Below the pieces are notes generated by a model. It was not told where the DNA came from and did no database searches. It saw only the letters and a list, made by a program, of their open reading frames with translations. A program made the translations under genes and the position numbers. DNA of 64,000 nucleotides from Clarireedia homoeocarpa (taxonomy: Eukaryota > Ascomycota > Leotiomycetes > Helotiales > Rutstroemiaceae). Positions 35,752 through 47,552 of this stretch are shown here, in pieces (positions within the stretch are counted from its first letter, which is position 1; each line of letters opens with the position of its first letter). The stretch spans positions 868,001-932,000 of the forward strand of contig LNKV01000005.1 in NCBI GenBank assembly GCA_001465935.1. The letters run 5' to 3'.

Positions 35752-38659
35752 CTATCTGTTCGACTTGCTAGCGCTTCTTTCGGGCATGCTGAATCTTGGT
35801 CCATTAGGAGAGACCGAATCGAAATCGTAGTTCTTGAGAGTCTGTTCGTATTTGGAGCTCTTCATGAATTTCGGTACGGAATCCTGCCACATGATTAGCA
35901 AAATTATACAAGGTAGGAGAAAATTTTGACTTTTTTACTTACACTAGCCATCAACTTGAAAACCGAGAGCTGAGCCTCTTCGAATAATTTGGTGACCTCT
36001 TTCAAACTCTCAACCATGGCTGCATCTTGACCAACAGCTTTCGTCATTCTTGTAGCGAGTTGATTTCGGAGCAAGTGATCAATGTTGAGTTCACAAGGAG
36101 ATCCAGGAGCCAAGAACGCATTGTAAATGCCGTATGCTGAAGCCATCGTTTCCTTGACCGAATCAAGATTTGGAGTCTTGCTACCGTTTGCGGTTGCACT
36201 TCTCACCGCCGCTCTGCAAGACTTCAAGAATTCCTCGACGTCCACGTAAAAAGACAAATTCTCTTCACAGTGCGTGTCCCGTAGATTTTCGCGGAAAAGC
36301 AGGCGAAGAGCTGGGTCATTGAGGATCCGGTCCAATTTTTGCGTGTTCGAATCGCGGGATACTCCTGCTCTGGCAGCAATTGACGAAGTCCCCTCACTTT
36401 CCGATGTGCGTTCTCGTGATGTCATGTTAACAACGTCCTTGCCCTTTTGAGTCAGTTGGTAGAAAGCGTGCTTTGTTGGCTGGAATCGGAAATCCTTTTC
36501 CTTGTCTGAAGGAGGCAGTTGCTGCTGATACTGTCTGTCAGGCTGAACGCACCAGATTAGCTCGAATTCCAAGAACAGCGAGGCAATCTCCGTTGTTTCA
36601 CGTCTGTCCACGGTCGTACAACAATCCATCAGCCAATCACAAGCTGCTTTTCCTGTAAATGTTTGGTAAACGGTTCTTGGTGGCGATCCAACTTTGCGCT
36701 CTCCTGCCATTCTTACACCCGCGATACCATCCTTATAGTCGCTCAGGGAATCAGAATCAGCTGACGTTGTGCTGGTCTTGATGTTTGGGCCGTTTGTACC
36801 CACAAATCTACGGAAGATGACTTCAATTGTGCCTCGATCCGAAGATAACTTGTCAGTGGCAGGTTCTCTCTCTAAAATAACGAGCTGCATGGTGTTTCTT
36901 GGAGAAGTGACTAATTCTGTGACATGTCTTTGTTGAATACCGTTTCTAGAACAAAATCGGTCCAAAACGTGTATACCCTTTGGCGTCAACTGCCATATAG
37001 ATCCCTTCATGGTGAACTCCTTTGCCTGCTTTCCGTCTGCCGACTCAATGAAGCGTGCGTCCAAGAAACGCTGGCATACCGAACGTGCCATCTCCCGAGC
37101 CATAGAGAAAGTTGTTGTCGTGGTCGTAGTCACAATACGGGAAGGATCTTTGGGGTCGGGCATGCGATTTGACTGCGAGAATTTTAATGAACCTAGGTTG
37201 TTGATCGCTTCCTCGGAAAGAAATGAATGGTCAACTCTGGTTAGTCGTATGCGATGTGCTGCCAGAGGCAGACTGACGACCAGCGTTGCGAATAAATCTT
37301 TAAAGTCCTAGATTGTCGAGTTAGCATAAAAAAACGTTGTACCACTCGAACTGCATCTAGACATGGCCAACTACGTACTCTTGTAAATGGGCGATCATCA
37401 CTTGTCATGCGCAACAAGCGCGACGACGTTTGGTGCATCTTGCTGGTATTTGTTGATTGAGTTGCTGGGGCGAGTAATGGAGGGGTATCGGCGGCAGTAT
37501 TCGAATACGCCTGTGAAGGTGGATTCGTGCCTACTAACAACGACTGCCGACGACTAAAGAAATTCGAAGACGGCGTATCCGATTTCCTGTTCGAAGTTGC
37601 CGTGATCGAGTCGTCGTCGTTAGTGGAAAGGGAGAGATCTGGTTGATCTCGAATGCTCGCAATCGACTCAGCCGACCTGGACCTATTGTTGATATTTTTC
37701 AAAGGAGTGGTTTGACCTGCAGTCGGATCCGAAAAGGTATTTGTCGACGAACGGGAGCGTAAGGAAGGTTCAGCCAAGCTCGCAATGGCACTGCTAGTTT
37801 TATCTCGAGCCAATGCAGCCAAGGTGAACAAGCCGTTTCTGTTTTGTCTCAACGAGCTAGTTGACTGACGGTGCTGTTTCAAGGTACTGCTGGCGGGAGG
37901 ATTTTGGGGGTAATTATTAGAAGGTCGGTCAATTAAAAATTCCCGTGATGGCGAATCGCGGATAGGCAACGAGGATTTGGAATTGATTGTTAGTGGACGA
38001 GTAGCGGTGGTGGTGGTGGTAGTGGTGGTATGGGCAGTGCGCAGAGGAGGAACTTCTTCGTCTAATGGCGAGAGCGAGGAAGCGGAAGGCTGCTTTGCGG
38101 GTGATGTGGAAGGGTGTGGTGGTGGTGAGGAAGTGGAGGATGGAGATGAGTACAGAAGTTGGTGGTTTGAGGCCGAGAAGGGTGTAGTAGGAGTAAGAGT
38201 AGGAGGAGGAGGAGGAGGAGAGGAAGGAACCGAAGTGGTGGAGGTGAGGGTTGAAATGGAAGTGGAAGTGGAAGAGCAAGTCGAAGTGGATATTGCAATT
38301 TTTTTAGTTTTGAATTCCGAATCTGGATCTGGGTCTGAGCCTGAGCCGGAGCGTGGATGTGAAATTGGCTCTGACGATGATACTACTGAGGGTGAAGTGG
38401 GTTTAGCAGTTTTAGATTTCTCGAAGGGCGTTCTATTCGCAGTAGTGGTATCAGTAGTAGTGGTTGGGGTGGAGGCAGGCGTGGTGGATGTGGGTGTGGT
38501 GGGTGTGGTAGGTGTGGGTGTGGTGGTAGGTGTGGTGCTGCTGGCCGGGCTTGTGCTTTTGGCGGTTTGCGTGGGCGTGGTTTGCGTGGTGTGCGTGGTG
38601 TGCGTGGTTTGCGTGGTTTGCGTGGTCGTGTGGGGTGCGATGGAAGACGAGAGAGCCAT
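35752..38659 (-). CDS. flbA: FlbA-type regulator of G-protein signalling (DEP domains plus RGS domain)
   Basis: Spliced as complement(35752-35883, 35943-37307, 37379-38659), 925 residues, phase 0 at both joins. The first 420 residues are Thr/Ser/Pro-rich low complexity starting at MALSSSIAPHTTTQTT. KMHQTSSRLLRMTSDDRPFT begins the conserved region, followed by a fungal DEP-like domain (about 430-555), a second DEP domain (about 637-720, TFTGKAACDWLMDCC) and an RGS domain (about 752-885, ILNDPALRLLFRENLRDTHC ... ENLSFYVDVEEF). Exon 3 supplies the tail DSVPKFMKSSKYEQTLKNYD. FlbA speeds GTP hydrolysis by the G-alpha subunit FadA and so favours conidiation over vegetative growth. The orthologue call rests on domain order and the FlbA-like linker. 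Confidence 0.92.
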
Positions 38660-38940
38660 CTAAGGTTTAAGTCTTATTTTAATATCGTCGGGTCAGGATT
38701 TACCGTACAACCGCAAGGTCAGGTCGAGAGAGGGCAGGAAAACCCAAGCCAAGGAAGAGGGACGATATGCGTTATGGGGCCTTTGGGAAGGGTTCAACAA
38801 GGCCCAGGAACCTTGCAAGCAGCAGCGGCGAAAAGGCTCCAGCAAGACGGACTGACTGGCCGGACTGACTGAACGGCACTCCCAGGCGCAAAGGTCAAGG
38901 CTTCATTCATTCACGGCGAAGGGGAAGGGGGAAAAGCAAA

Positions 38941-38993
38941 GGCAGATGGCAGATGGCAGATGGCAGATGGCAGATGGCAGATGGCAAATGGCA
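38941..38993 (+). repeat. 7-nt minisatellite (GGCAGAT)n
   Basis: About seven head-to-tail copies, the last ones degenerate, 280 bp upstream of the RGS start codon and so possibly in its 5' UTR or promoter. Confidence 0.9.
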
Positions 38994-39176
38994 GGCAGCT
39001 TGAGCTCATGGAAAAGGAAAGGGAAAGGGAATGGGAATGGGAATGGGAAAGGGAACAAGGGAATCGCGAAAAATAAAATAATAAAATAAAAGACGAAAAA
39101 GACGAAAAAAGACCAGCGAAAGTTTGACTTGGATTTAATAATAATAATGATGAGTGTTTGACTGGGGATCGCATGC

Positions 39177-39208
39177 GGATGGGGATGGGGATGGGAAGGG
39201 AAGGGAAA
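39177..39208 (+). repeat. G-rich GGGGAT/GGGAA tract
   Basis: Successive runs of three or four G separated by two bases (GGGGATGGGGATGGGAAGGG), a pattern able to form a G-quadruplex on the + strand. Confidence 0.75.
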
Positions 39209-39452
39209 AAGGCACTACAAAGTATGTACTTACTTTTACTTGGTCAAGTACTGGCCAGAGGAAACCTTGAACACACCTTCCACATTTCACTGGCCTCTTT
39301 AGTGCTAGCGCGCGCTTTAAATATGATTTGATCGGGTTAGCCGGGTCATTTGAAGGAATCAAAGTATTTCCTTTTCCATCCCCATCCGCGCATCATTGGT
39401 TGAGTCGATGACTGTCGGTGCCCACTGCTCTTACCATAAACCATGTGGCTAG

Positions 39453-39513
39453 GTGGGAGTGGGAGTGGGAGTGGAAGTGGGAGTGGGAGGGCGAGGGCGA
39501 GGGGGAGGGCGAG
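39453..39513 (+). repeat. G-rich (GGGAGT)n / GGGCGA tract
   Basis: Roughly ten G runs with loops of two or three bases over 60 bp. A strong G-quadruplex pattern about 0.8 kb upstream of the RGS start. Confidence 0.8.
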
Positions 39514-39633
39514 TTAGAGATGGGGTTCACATTAGGTAGCTAGCGGTAAAATACTGGTAATATGTATGTAGGCAACGAACGAGCAATTCCCATGTCAGAG
39601 TGAGCGATGGGTGCGTAAGAGAGGAGTGGGTAA

Positions 39634-39660
39634 GTGAGCATGAGCATGAGCATGAGCGTG
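39634..39660 (+). repeat. (GAGCAT)n microsatellite
   Basis: About four GAGCAT-type units. The same hexamer recurs in a longer array at 40019-40088. Confidence 0.85.
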
Positions 39661-39670
39661 AGCAAGACAG

Positions 39671-39713
39671 CAGTACCTCGTCCAGTACCTCGTCCAGTAC
39701 CTCGTCCAGTACC
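39671..39713 (+). repeat. 12-nt minisatellite CAGTACCTCGTC
   Basis: Three perfect 12-nt copies and a partial fourth. Length is a multiple of three and open on both strands, but no protein context is seen. Confidence 0.9.
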
Positions 39714-40018
39714 GCCTCCTCCCTCCATAGGAGCCTGAACGAGAGCGAGAGAGGTACTGCCACGCGGGAGGGGCAGCATTAGAGACTCTATACAGCACGA
39801 AGCACCCAGGCAGGCCTCACAATCACCATGGCTCAAGAGCAGGTCAAGTAAGCAGTAGTAGCATTTGGGTACCGTCCCCTACCCTCCCCTACCCTCCAGC
39901 GCGTGAAAGTCGTCTGATGTACGCAAACCCTCCAGGGAAACGGATGGCGAGGAGGCACGAAGACTGGACAGCAGCAGACGGCAGACGGGGCACAGCGAGA
40001 AAGTGCGAGTGCGAGTGC

Positions 40019-40088
40019 GTGAGCATGAGCATGAGCAGAGCATGAGCATGAGCATGAGCATGAGCATGAACCCGAGCATGAGCATGAG
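40019..40088 (+). repeat. (GAGCAT)n array
   Basis: About ten GAGCAT units with an interruption (GAGCAGAGCAT) and a degenerate end, 70 bp in all. Confidence 0.9.
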
Positions 40089-41010
40089 CCCTGGCAGAGC
40101 GACACCCATCTTACCCAAAGCGGCAAGCGCAAGGTCAGATTCCAAAGCGGAAATAAAATTGGAATAACAGAACCAAAAGCGCCGGACGGAAAGAACACAC
40201 AAAGAACACCCACCCACCCACCACTGCACCTAGCCTTAGCGTCGCCTGCGGTTTTGCCGAGGGCACCCGCACCGCAAGCAGCGAAAGAAAAAGCGGGAAG
40301 CCTTTTGCTTTCGCACTCACGCTCGCGCACGAGGGAAAAGATGCGACCCACTAATAGCGTGCGTCCGGCGTGTTCTTGCGGTTTCGGTAGTGTAAGAGCA
40401 AGCACGCTTTAGTACCGTACTGTCCCCTGTCCACGCCAAGAGCCCAAAAAAAAAAAACACCCAATCTGCACCCTCCCCCCCCCCATTGGCTCTTAGCCTG
40501 TTTGGGCAGCACCGCAAAAAAGTGGATCGGAATGGGTTAGTGCGATTTCATCTGAATGAGCATCTTAGAATAGCATCGACTGTGAAATGCCGCCCTGCCA
40601 TTGGCTCCAAGCCCGAAGGCAGGCTCTTTGACTTCTTTTTCATCACAGTAGCATGAATAACTAATCACTTAAGCTCTCCATCATTCTTTTTTCTTCTTTC
40701 TTTCTCCTCTTCTCATTATTACCGGTGGCTACGAACGCACTATTTCCGTATACGGATTATGTAATGTGAAGCCGATGTCAAGGGAGGGAAAGTCTATACG
40801 ATCTAGGAAAAGGCTGAATCCGAAAAAGATCAGCATCAGGTCCGAAAAAGCCTTTCCTGATTTCTAATCGTCTCCGAGGTACATGTACAAAGCAAGAATG
40901 CAATCTGTTTTTTTTCTTCTTCTCCAGCTCTTACGTTTTTCCTATCTCCAAAGTCCGTCGGCCCCGTCCAATCACTGCACGCTTCAATCCTCAATCCAAT
41001 CGACTCTAGG

Positions 41011-41289
41011 ATGGCGGGCGAGGTGGCTGCCAGAACTCGTGGAAAGGTAAGCAGACTAATTACAGATTAGGTTAAGGTGCAGTGAATCTGCTCGTTTTTT
41101 ACTCGTGGCATGCAGGGATCAATCCGACATGGAGAGTCCCTTGACATCTGCCAATGCTGTGCTGTACCGTACGCTTGCAGTGCTGAACCGTACCGTACCG
41201 TACCGTACCGCACCCGTACCTTTCCCATTGGAAATGCTTCGGCTGTTCTCGCAACACAAGTCCAAGCAGAAAGTGATGAATCGTGCTAG
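41011..41289 (+). CDS. Candidate small two-exon gene (weak)
   Basis: An ATG at 41011 opens MAGEVAARTRGK, ending exactly at a strong donor (gtaagc at 41047). Joining to an acceptor at 41115 keeps phase 0 and continues GSIRHGESLDICQCCAVPYA to a TAG at 41287-41289, 69 residues. The upstream sequence is CT-rich and resembles a fungal 5' UTR. However the second exon runs through a CCGTA pentanucleotide repeat and has no domain, so exon 1 might splice elsewhere or be chance. Confidence 0.2.
41187..41211 (+). repeat. (CCGTA)n pentanucleotide repeat
   Basis: Four to five CCGTA units followed by degenerate copies. Confidence 0.85.
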
Positions 41290-44200
41290 CAGTGTATAAA
41301 AAAATTCTTCGTCCATGGTAAAAACATGTCATCAACCGGGTCTGGCATTGCAGTGTACACCGCAGATGAGGTTACTTCGTACAATTGCATGAATTCGAAA
41401 TGTGGGAAATTACCTACCATTTACTCTTACCGTACTTTCAATCCTCTCGTGCGGGTACGAAGAGATAACACCGGGCAATGCGAAAAAGCCCACAGATCTT
41501 GCTTCTAGTATGGAGATGGATCTATCGTGGCGACACTTCGTATCAATTTCTTTGCTCGTCTTTTCCTTCTAGAATTCTTCTTTACCCACCGGTAGGCTGT
41601 TTCGATCCTGATCCTGATCCTTGATGAAACTCTTCTTCGTCTTTGTTTCCACAAGTTTTCCATCTGCGATACGATACGTACCTACGTACGTAAAGCAAAG
41701 TCTCCATTCGGCGACGAGGATTCGCATTCGAAACGATTCCATAGAAATGTATACGGTATGGATGGAACCGGGTCGGTATCTGGAGTGAGCGCTGAAGATC
41801 TCCTAGTCCTAGCTAGAAGGTGTGATTTAGAGATGATGAAATGATGACTTGGATGCAGTCCTTTGACATTGCCGGGTTCAGCCTGCTCCGGACACTGGAA
41901 AAGTCCCCTATCAATGAAGAATGGTCCGGATGAAAGCGATTTTTTTTTTTTTAAAAGAGCAAGTACTAGGCGTCGAAACCTCCGCTCACGGCCGACTTCG
42001 CTCGCATTTGACAAGTCGTTTACCTCACGGTAGTCACTTCTGAAACCATGATGCGATTTATAGCATCGGCAATAAAGGGAAATGCGGCAGTGCTCAGGGC
42101 CGACGTATTTTATAGTCCCAGCCCATTGGCTCGTACAGCAACCAATTGTTGCTGTGGCGGATGTGGTTGGGCTGTGATGTACTGTAATTTCAGAGAATAA
42201 CAACCTCGCTATCATTGTCGTGTGCGACGCGGCCACCCAGATGGCAGGCAATCCGAATAGCATTGCTGTCAGATGTCAAATGTCGCAAAGATCACCAATC
42301 AGTCAGCCGTTGTGAAATGGTGTCTCAGTACGCGCTCCACGAAAGCGATGCTTTGCAGATGTCTTGGAAGCCATGCTTTTTCCGACCTACAAGGAAGTTG
42401 GGCCAAGAGGATGGATGGATGGCTCATCATTTACTCAGACCGCCACCAATATCAATTCAATCCCGAGATTGAAACGTGGAAGCGTAACTTCATAAGTGGT
42501 TTCGCCAATGATGGTTGAGACGGTAATGCAATATCAGTCATCGGCCTGCAGCCCTTCAAGACCAGTGCTGCGCTGCAGCGATTTGTAAAATAGGCTCAAA
42601 AAATTAAATTCGATTCATCCAGTGATCCATGCGTCATTTTACCTACTCGTAGTCCGTAAAGCATAAGTATAAAATTCCAAACATCGAATCCCCCTGTAGT
42701 CCCAAACGTGTCCAGATATCAGTAACGTAATGTCTGGTTGGCTGTTTGGCCAAGACGATTGGAATTCGAAAGAAGAAGAAAAAGTTCTAGAAGCCGGATA
42801 GAGCCCATAGGCTCGACATGGCATGAATATCTTGACCCTCCGTATCCAATGCTGTGTTTGACGCTGCTCTTCCCCTTTCTCGCTGTTCCGGAAGGCTGAA
42901 AAGCCCGCTGTCTGGTGATCCTTGTTCTTTGACAACCAACGTTTCGAAAAGCGGTGAAGAACATACGCTCCCTACCTTTACCGAGAAGCGGCAAAGTACG
43001 ACGATGGCTAATCCAATAGAGCTCGATACTGTTGATTTCGAGAGGGGAAACGTGGGTTGGCGGTCAGTTCAGACACGAGAACCTGAACAAGTGCGCCAGT
43101 GCGTGCTTTTTGGCTGTTCGGTCAACGGCTCACATGTTTGATAGACTTGGCCAACAAGCCAACTTGGTCAATTATTGAATACTAGGGATGTAGTCCCCGT
43201 CACATCACCGCCAAGCTGGAGAACAAGATTAGAGGCAGGGGACCGGCACCGGCATAGCAATGCAGATTTTTGGAGTCAACTGGGATGGATGAATGTTAGG
43301 TATCTTTCCTCACGGATACAAAGGACCGCAAGAAAGGATGTTGATATGCAGAATGATATGTGAATTCGGCATCCATCACCCTGGTTAATGTGCTCTGTAC
43401 GAAATCATCTTTTCCTTTTACCCCTCTCTACTTTGCAGATCTCGTATTTGATAATGTACACCATTTTGAGTGCTCACCAATACATCGATGTAAGGATATT
43501 GTTGCACAGACCCAACATGTGCTGCAGCCAGCCATTTCTCAGGGTAGCTTCTCCAACTTTTGCCGCACGACGAGTACCGGGGTAGCAAAATGCATTCGAT
43601 GCACATGAATGACATTTTGCGCTTCGTCCAATCCACTTTGCAGCGAGTGGAGAGGATGAAAGGAGGGATTGTCGGTTGGGCCATTGGCAATAGGGATTCC
43701 GATGGGTCCATAGCGAGAAATATGGCAGCAAAGGGAAGGGTTCGATAAATGCAGCGAATAGAGACGGGGAGATACTGCAGGAGAAAGGACTGAGAGCAAA
43801 CATATTTTTTCTTCTGAGACCTCCCAAAAGAAACAAGTTCCTAGAAACGCCTTCAGCGGGCATCAAAAAGTGGGCTCCCACGTTTTTCTCTCCCACGTTT
43901 TCTCAGGGATTAAGACAGGAGCCTCCCGAGTTTAGTGCAGACCGATGTCTTATCCAGAGAGAAATCATGATATAATCAGTGGGGGAAAGCCATTTCTTTT
44001 TTTCTTTGCAGCAGTTAGTGCTGTGAATCTGAGTCGTGATTAGTGGGGACATTCTGGAGGGCAGATGCAGAGGATCCAGAGACCAGAGGATGTGTTCTTC
44101 CGAGGTAAACCCAGGACCCACTCGTCTAGCATTTTAATTGGGTACAGCTGCTAGTCGACTAATAGTGTCGGTACAAAACAAGAATATCGGCGGATGTAGC

Positions 44201-44610
44201 GAGTGCACCGAAAATTCCACGAGAAACATGGACATGGACGTAGTCACGATTGTCTTTGTCACATTTATGCCTTGTCTTGCCCTGGGAGTATCAGAAAAGT
44301 GGACGATGCGAAGTAGAGGTGCTTGGTGTCTTGTGTGCCGTGATAATAAAAGGTTTCGATGTGACCCCATTCATCCCTCGATTGAGAAGAAAAGAAATGA
44401 CTGATCGGCAGAGTTTCAACGTCGCGAATGACTGCGCCAAGTTGCTATTGGACGCTCCCACCAAGGGTTTGTAGACGATTTGTAATGCCATGTGGAAGAC
44501 ACACTGCTGCGCCGGACCTGTACCTTTAGCAGGTTGGTTGGGGAAAGGAAACGTGGTGGTGGCTCTCTCGGACGGCTTCTCGGTAGAGTAGATGCCTTTG
44601 CTACCACGCA

Positions 44611-44698
44611 TTACCACCCATCACCACCCATCACCACCCATTACTACCCATTACTACCCATTACTACCCATCACCACCCATCACCACCCATCACCACC
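44611..44698 (+). repeat. 10-nt minisatellite CACCCATCAC / TACCCATTAC
   Basis: About nine decamer copies of two alternating variants: a block with CACCACCCAT, a block with TACTACCCAT, then the first variant again. The block order suggests duplication after a C-to-T changed unit arose. Confidence 0.9.
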
Positions 44699-45768
44699 GT
44701 TGGACCTTACAGTCGTAGTGAAACCAAGACCCAGCTGAAGAACCAGGAACCTAATTTCAACGGACCAATATTCCAAGAAACGCAAAAGCACACAAACTTT
44801 GCAATCATACAGAAAGTATATTGGATGGGTGTATAGATCCGGTCACTGCACAAGGCCGTGTCTCAGCCTTGCGTATCTTGATCGACAAGTTCTTATTTCC
44901 TATCTCCTTTATCATGGAGGCACCACCAGATCAGTTGAACCAATCAAATAGGCGCTATCGTAAAGTGGTTACTTGTTACAGCAGTCACCAACCCGGATAT
45001 TGGTGAACCCATGCAATAAGCGAACTAGTCCCAATGCGTACGCCATTATCCAAGTGTCCGTCCCGTCAAGTGAACGCAAACGTAGTGAAACATTTCGGCA
45101 GCGTTCATGTCCCCACAAACACAAAACGCAGAAGCGCAGAAGTCGGCGCCAGAAACGATGCACGCCGAGTTTACCAGTTGGGCGTGTACACCAACAACCA
45201 CGCTTCCATCTTGGTGCTGCCAATGGAGAGGAATGCGCCTCTGTACTTCCTATTGCGGACCCTCGCCCTCACTCCCGAAGCGGCAGAGGCCCTCCCCCAA
45301 CAATTTTATATGTCGGTACTTTGGTAATAGTCCGGGTTGTAAAGCTTGTAGAGTCGTATGCGATCTGTCTGCCGTGCGGAATACAGCCAGTGCCGTCTTG
45401 TGAACAAACATCACATATTGCACATTGCACATGGCACATGGCACATTGCACATCGCGTGCATTATCTAATTTGACTCATGCTTGTATCCTGTGCATGAAA
45501 AACGTGGATTTTTCACACCACGTGCCATTTCACTTTGCGTGTCGCAGCTACACTGCGTCTACATATACCTCCATAATGACTGCACTTCTTTGCATATTGC
45601 TTGTCAGAATTCAATTCATATCACGTAACCACTACTTGACTGCTTGCCCCGTCGAATGGCTCTCCGCTTGCTTACTTTCCTGCCTGGGTACCCAAGACAG
45701 ACGCCGAAGATACCGATATATCGATGCCTGGCTGCAGTGTTACTGCATAGAATTATGTAACCCACGAT

Positions 45769-46143
45769 ATGGATTACAACAATCTATCACGTCGAGCCGG
45801 CGAGCCGTTACACAGTGCCGCTGCTACCTCTCCCTATCTTTACGCCCCAGCCTCAACACCTATTTCCAACTCGAATTCGCTCCGGCCACGCTTCGGCACA
45901 AACAGCCACGATGCCTCGGTAGGTTTCACAACGACCTACTCGGTAACCTCGAATCTTTGGAGGGGCAACTCCAGGGCCAACCCAAAGGAGATTTTTACCC
46001 GATGTGTCCTCACTCGTAGCTCAAGTGAAGAAAGTATCAAAAGTCGGAGATTGCACCACCTAATAGATCAGCACAAATGGGTGGGACCCGTCCCCTCCCC
46101 CTTTCGAACCCTTTGTCCTCGTGATGATCATGCTTTCATATGA
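45769..46143 (+). CDS. Hypothetical protein or gene fragment (weak)
   Basis: An ORF of 124 residues with a true ATG, beginning MDYNNLSRRAGEPLHSAAAT and continuing with Ser/Pro/Asn-rich sequence like the disordered N-terminus of a regulator. The second half is less protein-like and has possible donors (gtaggt near 45938, gtaacc near 45963). No downstream exon could be joined. It could be a remnant, a short gene, or chance. Confidence 0.25.
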   Translation: MDYNNLSRRAGEPLHSAAATSPYLYAPASTPISNSNSLRPRFGTNSHDASVGFTTTYSVTSNLWRGNSRANPKEIFTRCVLTRSSSEESIKSRRLHHLIDQHKWVGPVPSPFRTLCPRDDHAFI

Positions 46144-46399
46144 GACATCAATCACCTTACATCATCCTCCCGAACAAGTCACTTATCATATCATGTCATC
46201 GAACCCATTCCCCAGCTTTCTTCTCTGGTAAAACCTTGGGCTCCATATATTCTCGTTTTCCGAGGGTTGGTAAAGTCAATTTCTTACTTAAAATAATCTC
46301 AAGCTTCCTAACACAAAACCAAATTACCTTGTCAATGAACCATAATAGAAAGAAAATAGCATACGAAGTATCTAAGACGAGACAAAACGAGACAACAAG

Positions 46400-46455
46400 C
46401 ACATCATCATTACCATCATCCCCATCACCATCATCATCATCATCGTCATTATCAC
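46400..46455 (+). repeat. (ATC)n trinucleotide-rich tract
   Basis: Interrupted ATC repeats with CCATC variants. Confidence 0.75.
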
Positions 46456-47530
46456 CCCATCATCCCATCAACCATCATCGCCCACGGTTCCCCTCCCCTG
46501 CTTGCTTGGTTCTGGTAAGGTAAGCCCCGTCTAGTTCCCAGTTCCAGGTATACGATCCTGAGATAGAAATGTCTGAAATAATCTCCGACACACGGTATCC
46601 ATAAAAACTCGCATCGCTTTACCAATCACCACCCCAGTCCCATTATGATGGAAATGATGGAACGAAGGGAAGGATCTTTTTAAATTAACCCCATCCTTCT
46701 AGAAGACTTCTAGAAGACTTTCTCCGATCGCTTCCCTGATCGCCTCCCTGATCGCCTCCCTGATCCCTAATCGCAAGATGGTTTGGTTGGTTGGCATCGT
46801 AACCCCATCGTCGCTTCGCTTCGCTTCATCTTTCTATCCCCTGACTACTTGGATGGGACGTCCGTATGGATACTTAGTTTGGGCCATGGAACCTACGTGT
46901 CTTATTCTGATGCCTTGAACTGTACGAAGTATCCCTTTCCAGACATGGCATAGCATGCCCAGATGCGCGCGTACTAGAACAACGATCTTCTGGAATTCTT
47001 TCTCCCTATCTACTTTGGATCCCTCATCCTGTCCCATCAATTCAATCCCACTAATCCAAGTGGGTAACCAACCAATGTCAAAAACATGTCAAATCAGCAG
47101 CGACTGCTCCAAGTAGAGCGACTAGCATTATTGGCGCCGGTATTGGCGCCGCCAAACAAACGGACTATGGGCTGCGAGAGGATCCCGAGGTTCATGCTTT
47201 CGGGATTCCGGGATTCCGGTATTCCATTCGAGGTTTCGAAGGAACCGTTTTAATATTTCATTTTATTCGGGCCTCACCGTGAAGCGCGTCAAACATTGGT
47301 TTACCAATATCGTTAGTGAGGAAAAAGGGAAAGGAAGCTCGGATGTGGTGATGGCTCTTGGGTTGGCCGATTACTCATCATTATTATTCCTTTTGGCGTA
47401 TACTAGCTAATCTGACCTGGCTGGCGTTGTGTTGCGTTGACATCACTCGTAAATTCTGATACTGTTGAAGTTTGTATCAGACTGCTTTCTTACTTGCGGA
47501 GGTGAACTAGACAGCATAGATAAAACGCTC

Positions 47531-47552
47531 TGAGTGAGTGAGTGAGTGAGTG
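47531..47552 (+). repeat. (GAGT)n microsatellite
   Basis: Five to six perfect GAGT units. Confidence 0.85.

Noticed and set aside
37977..38663. 228-codon Val/Gly-rich ORF (+)
   Set aside because: It is the antisense of the Thr/Ser/Pro-rich N-terminus of the RGS gene; ACC/ACT repeats read as GGT/GTG on the other strand.
44973..46019. Longest ORF in the gene-poor region, 348 codons (+)
   Set aside because: Composition is Cys/Arg/His/Ser-heavy without domain or signal features, it passes through a CACATGGCACATTGCACA repeat, and it overlaps a more protein-like ORF in another frame. It looks like a chance open frame.
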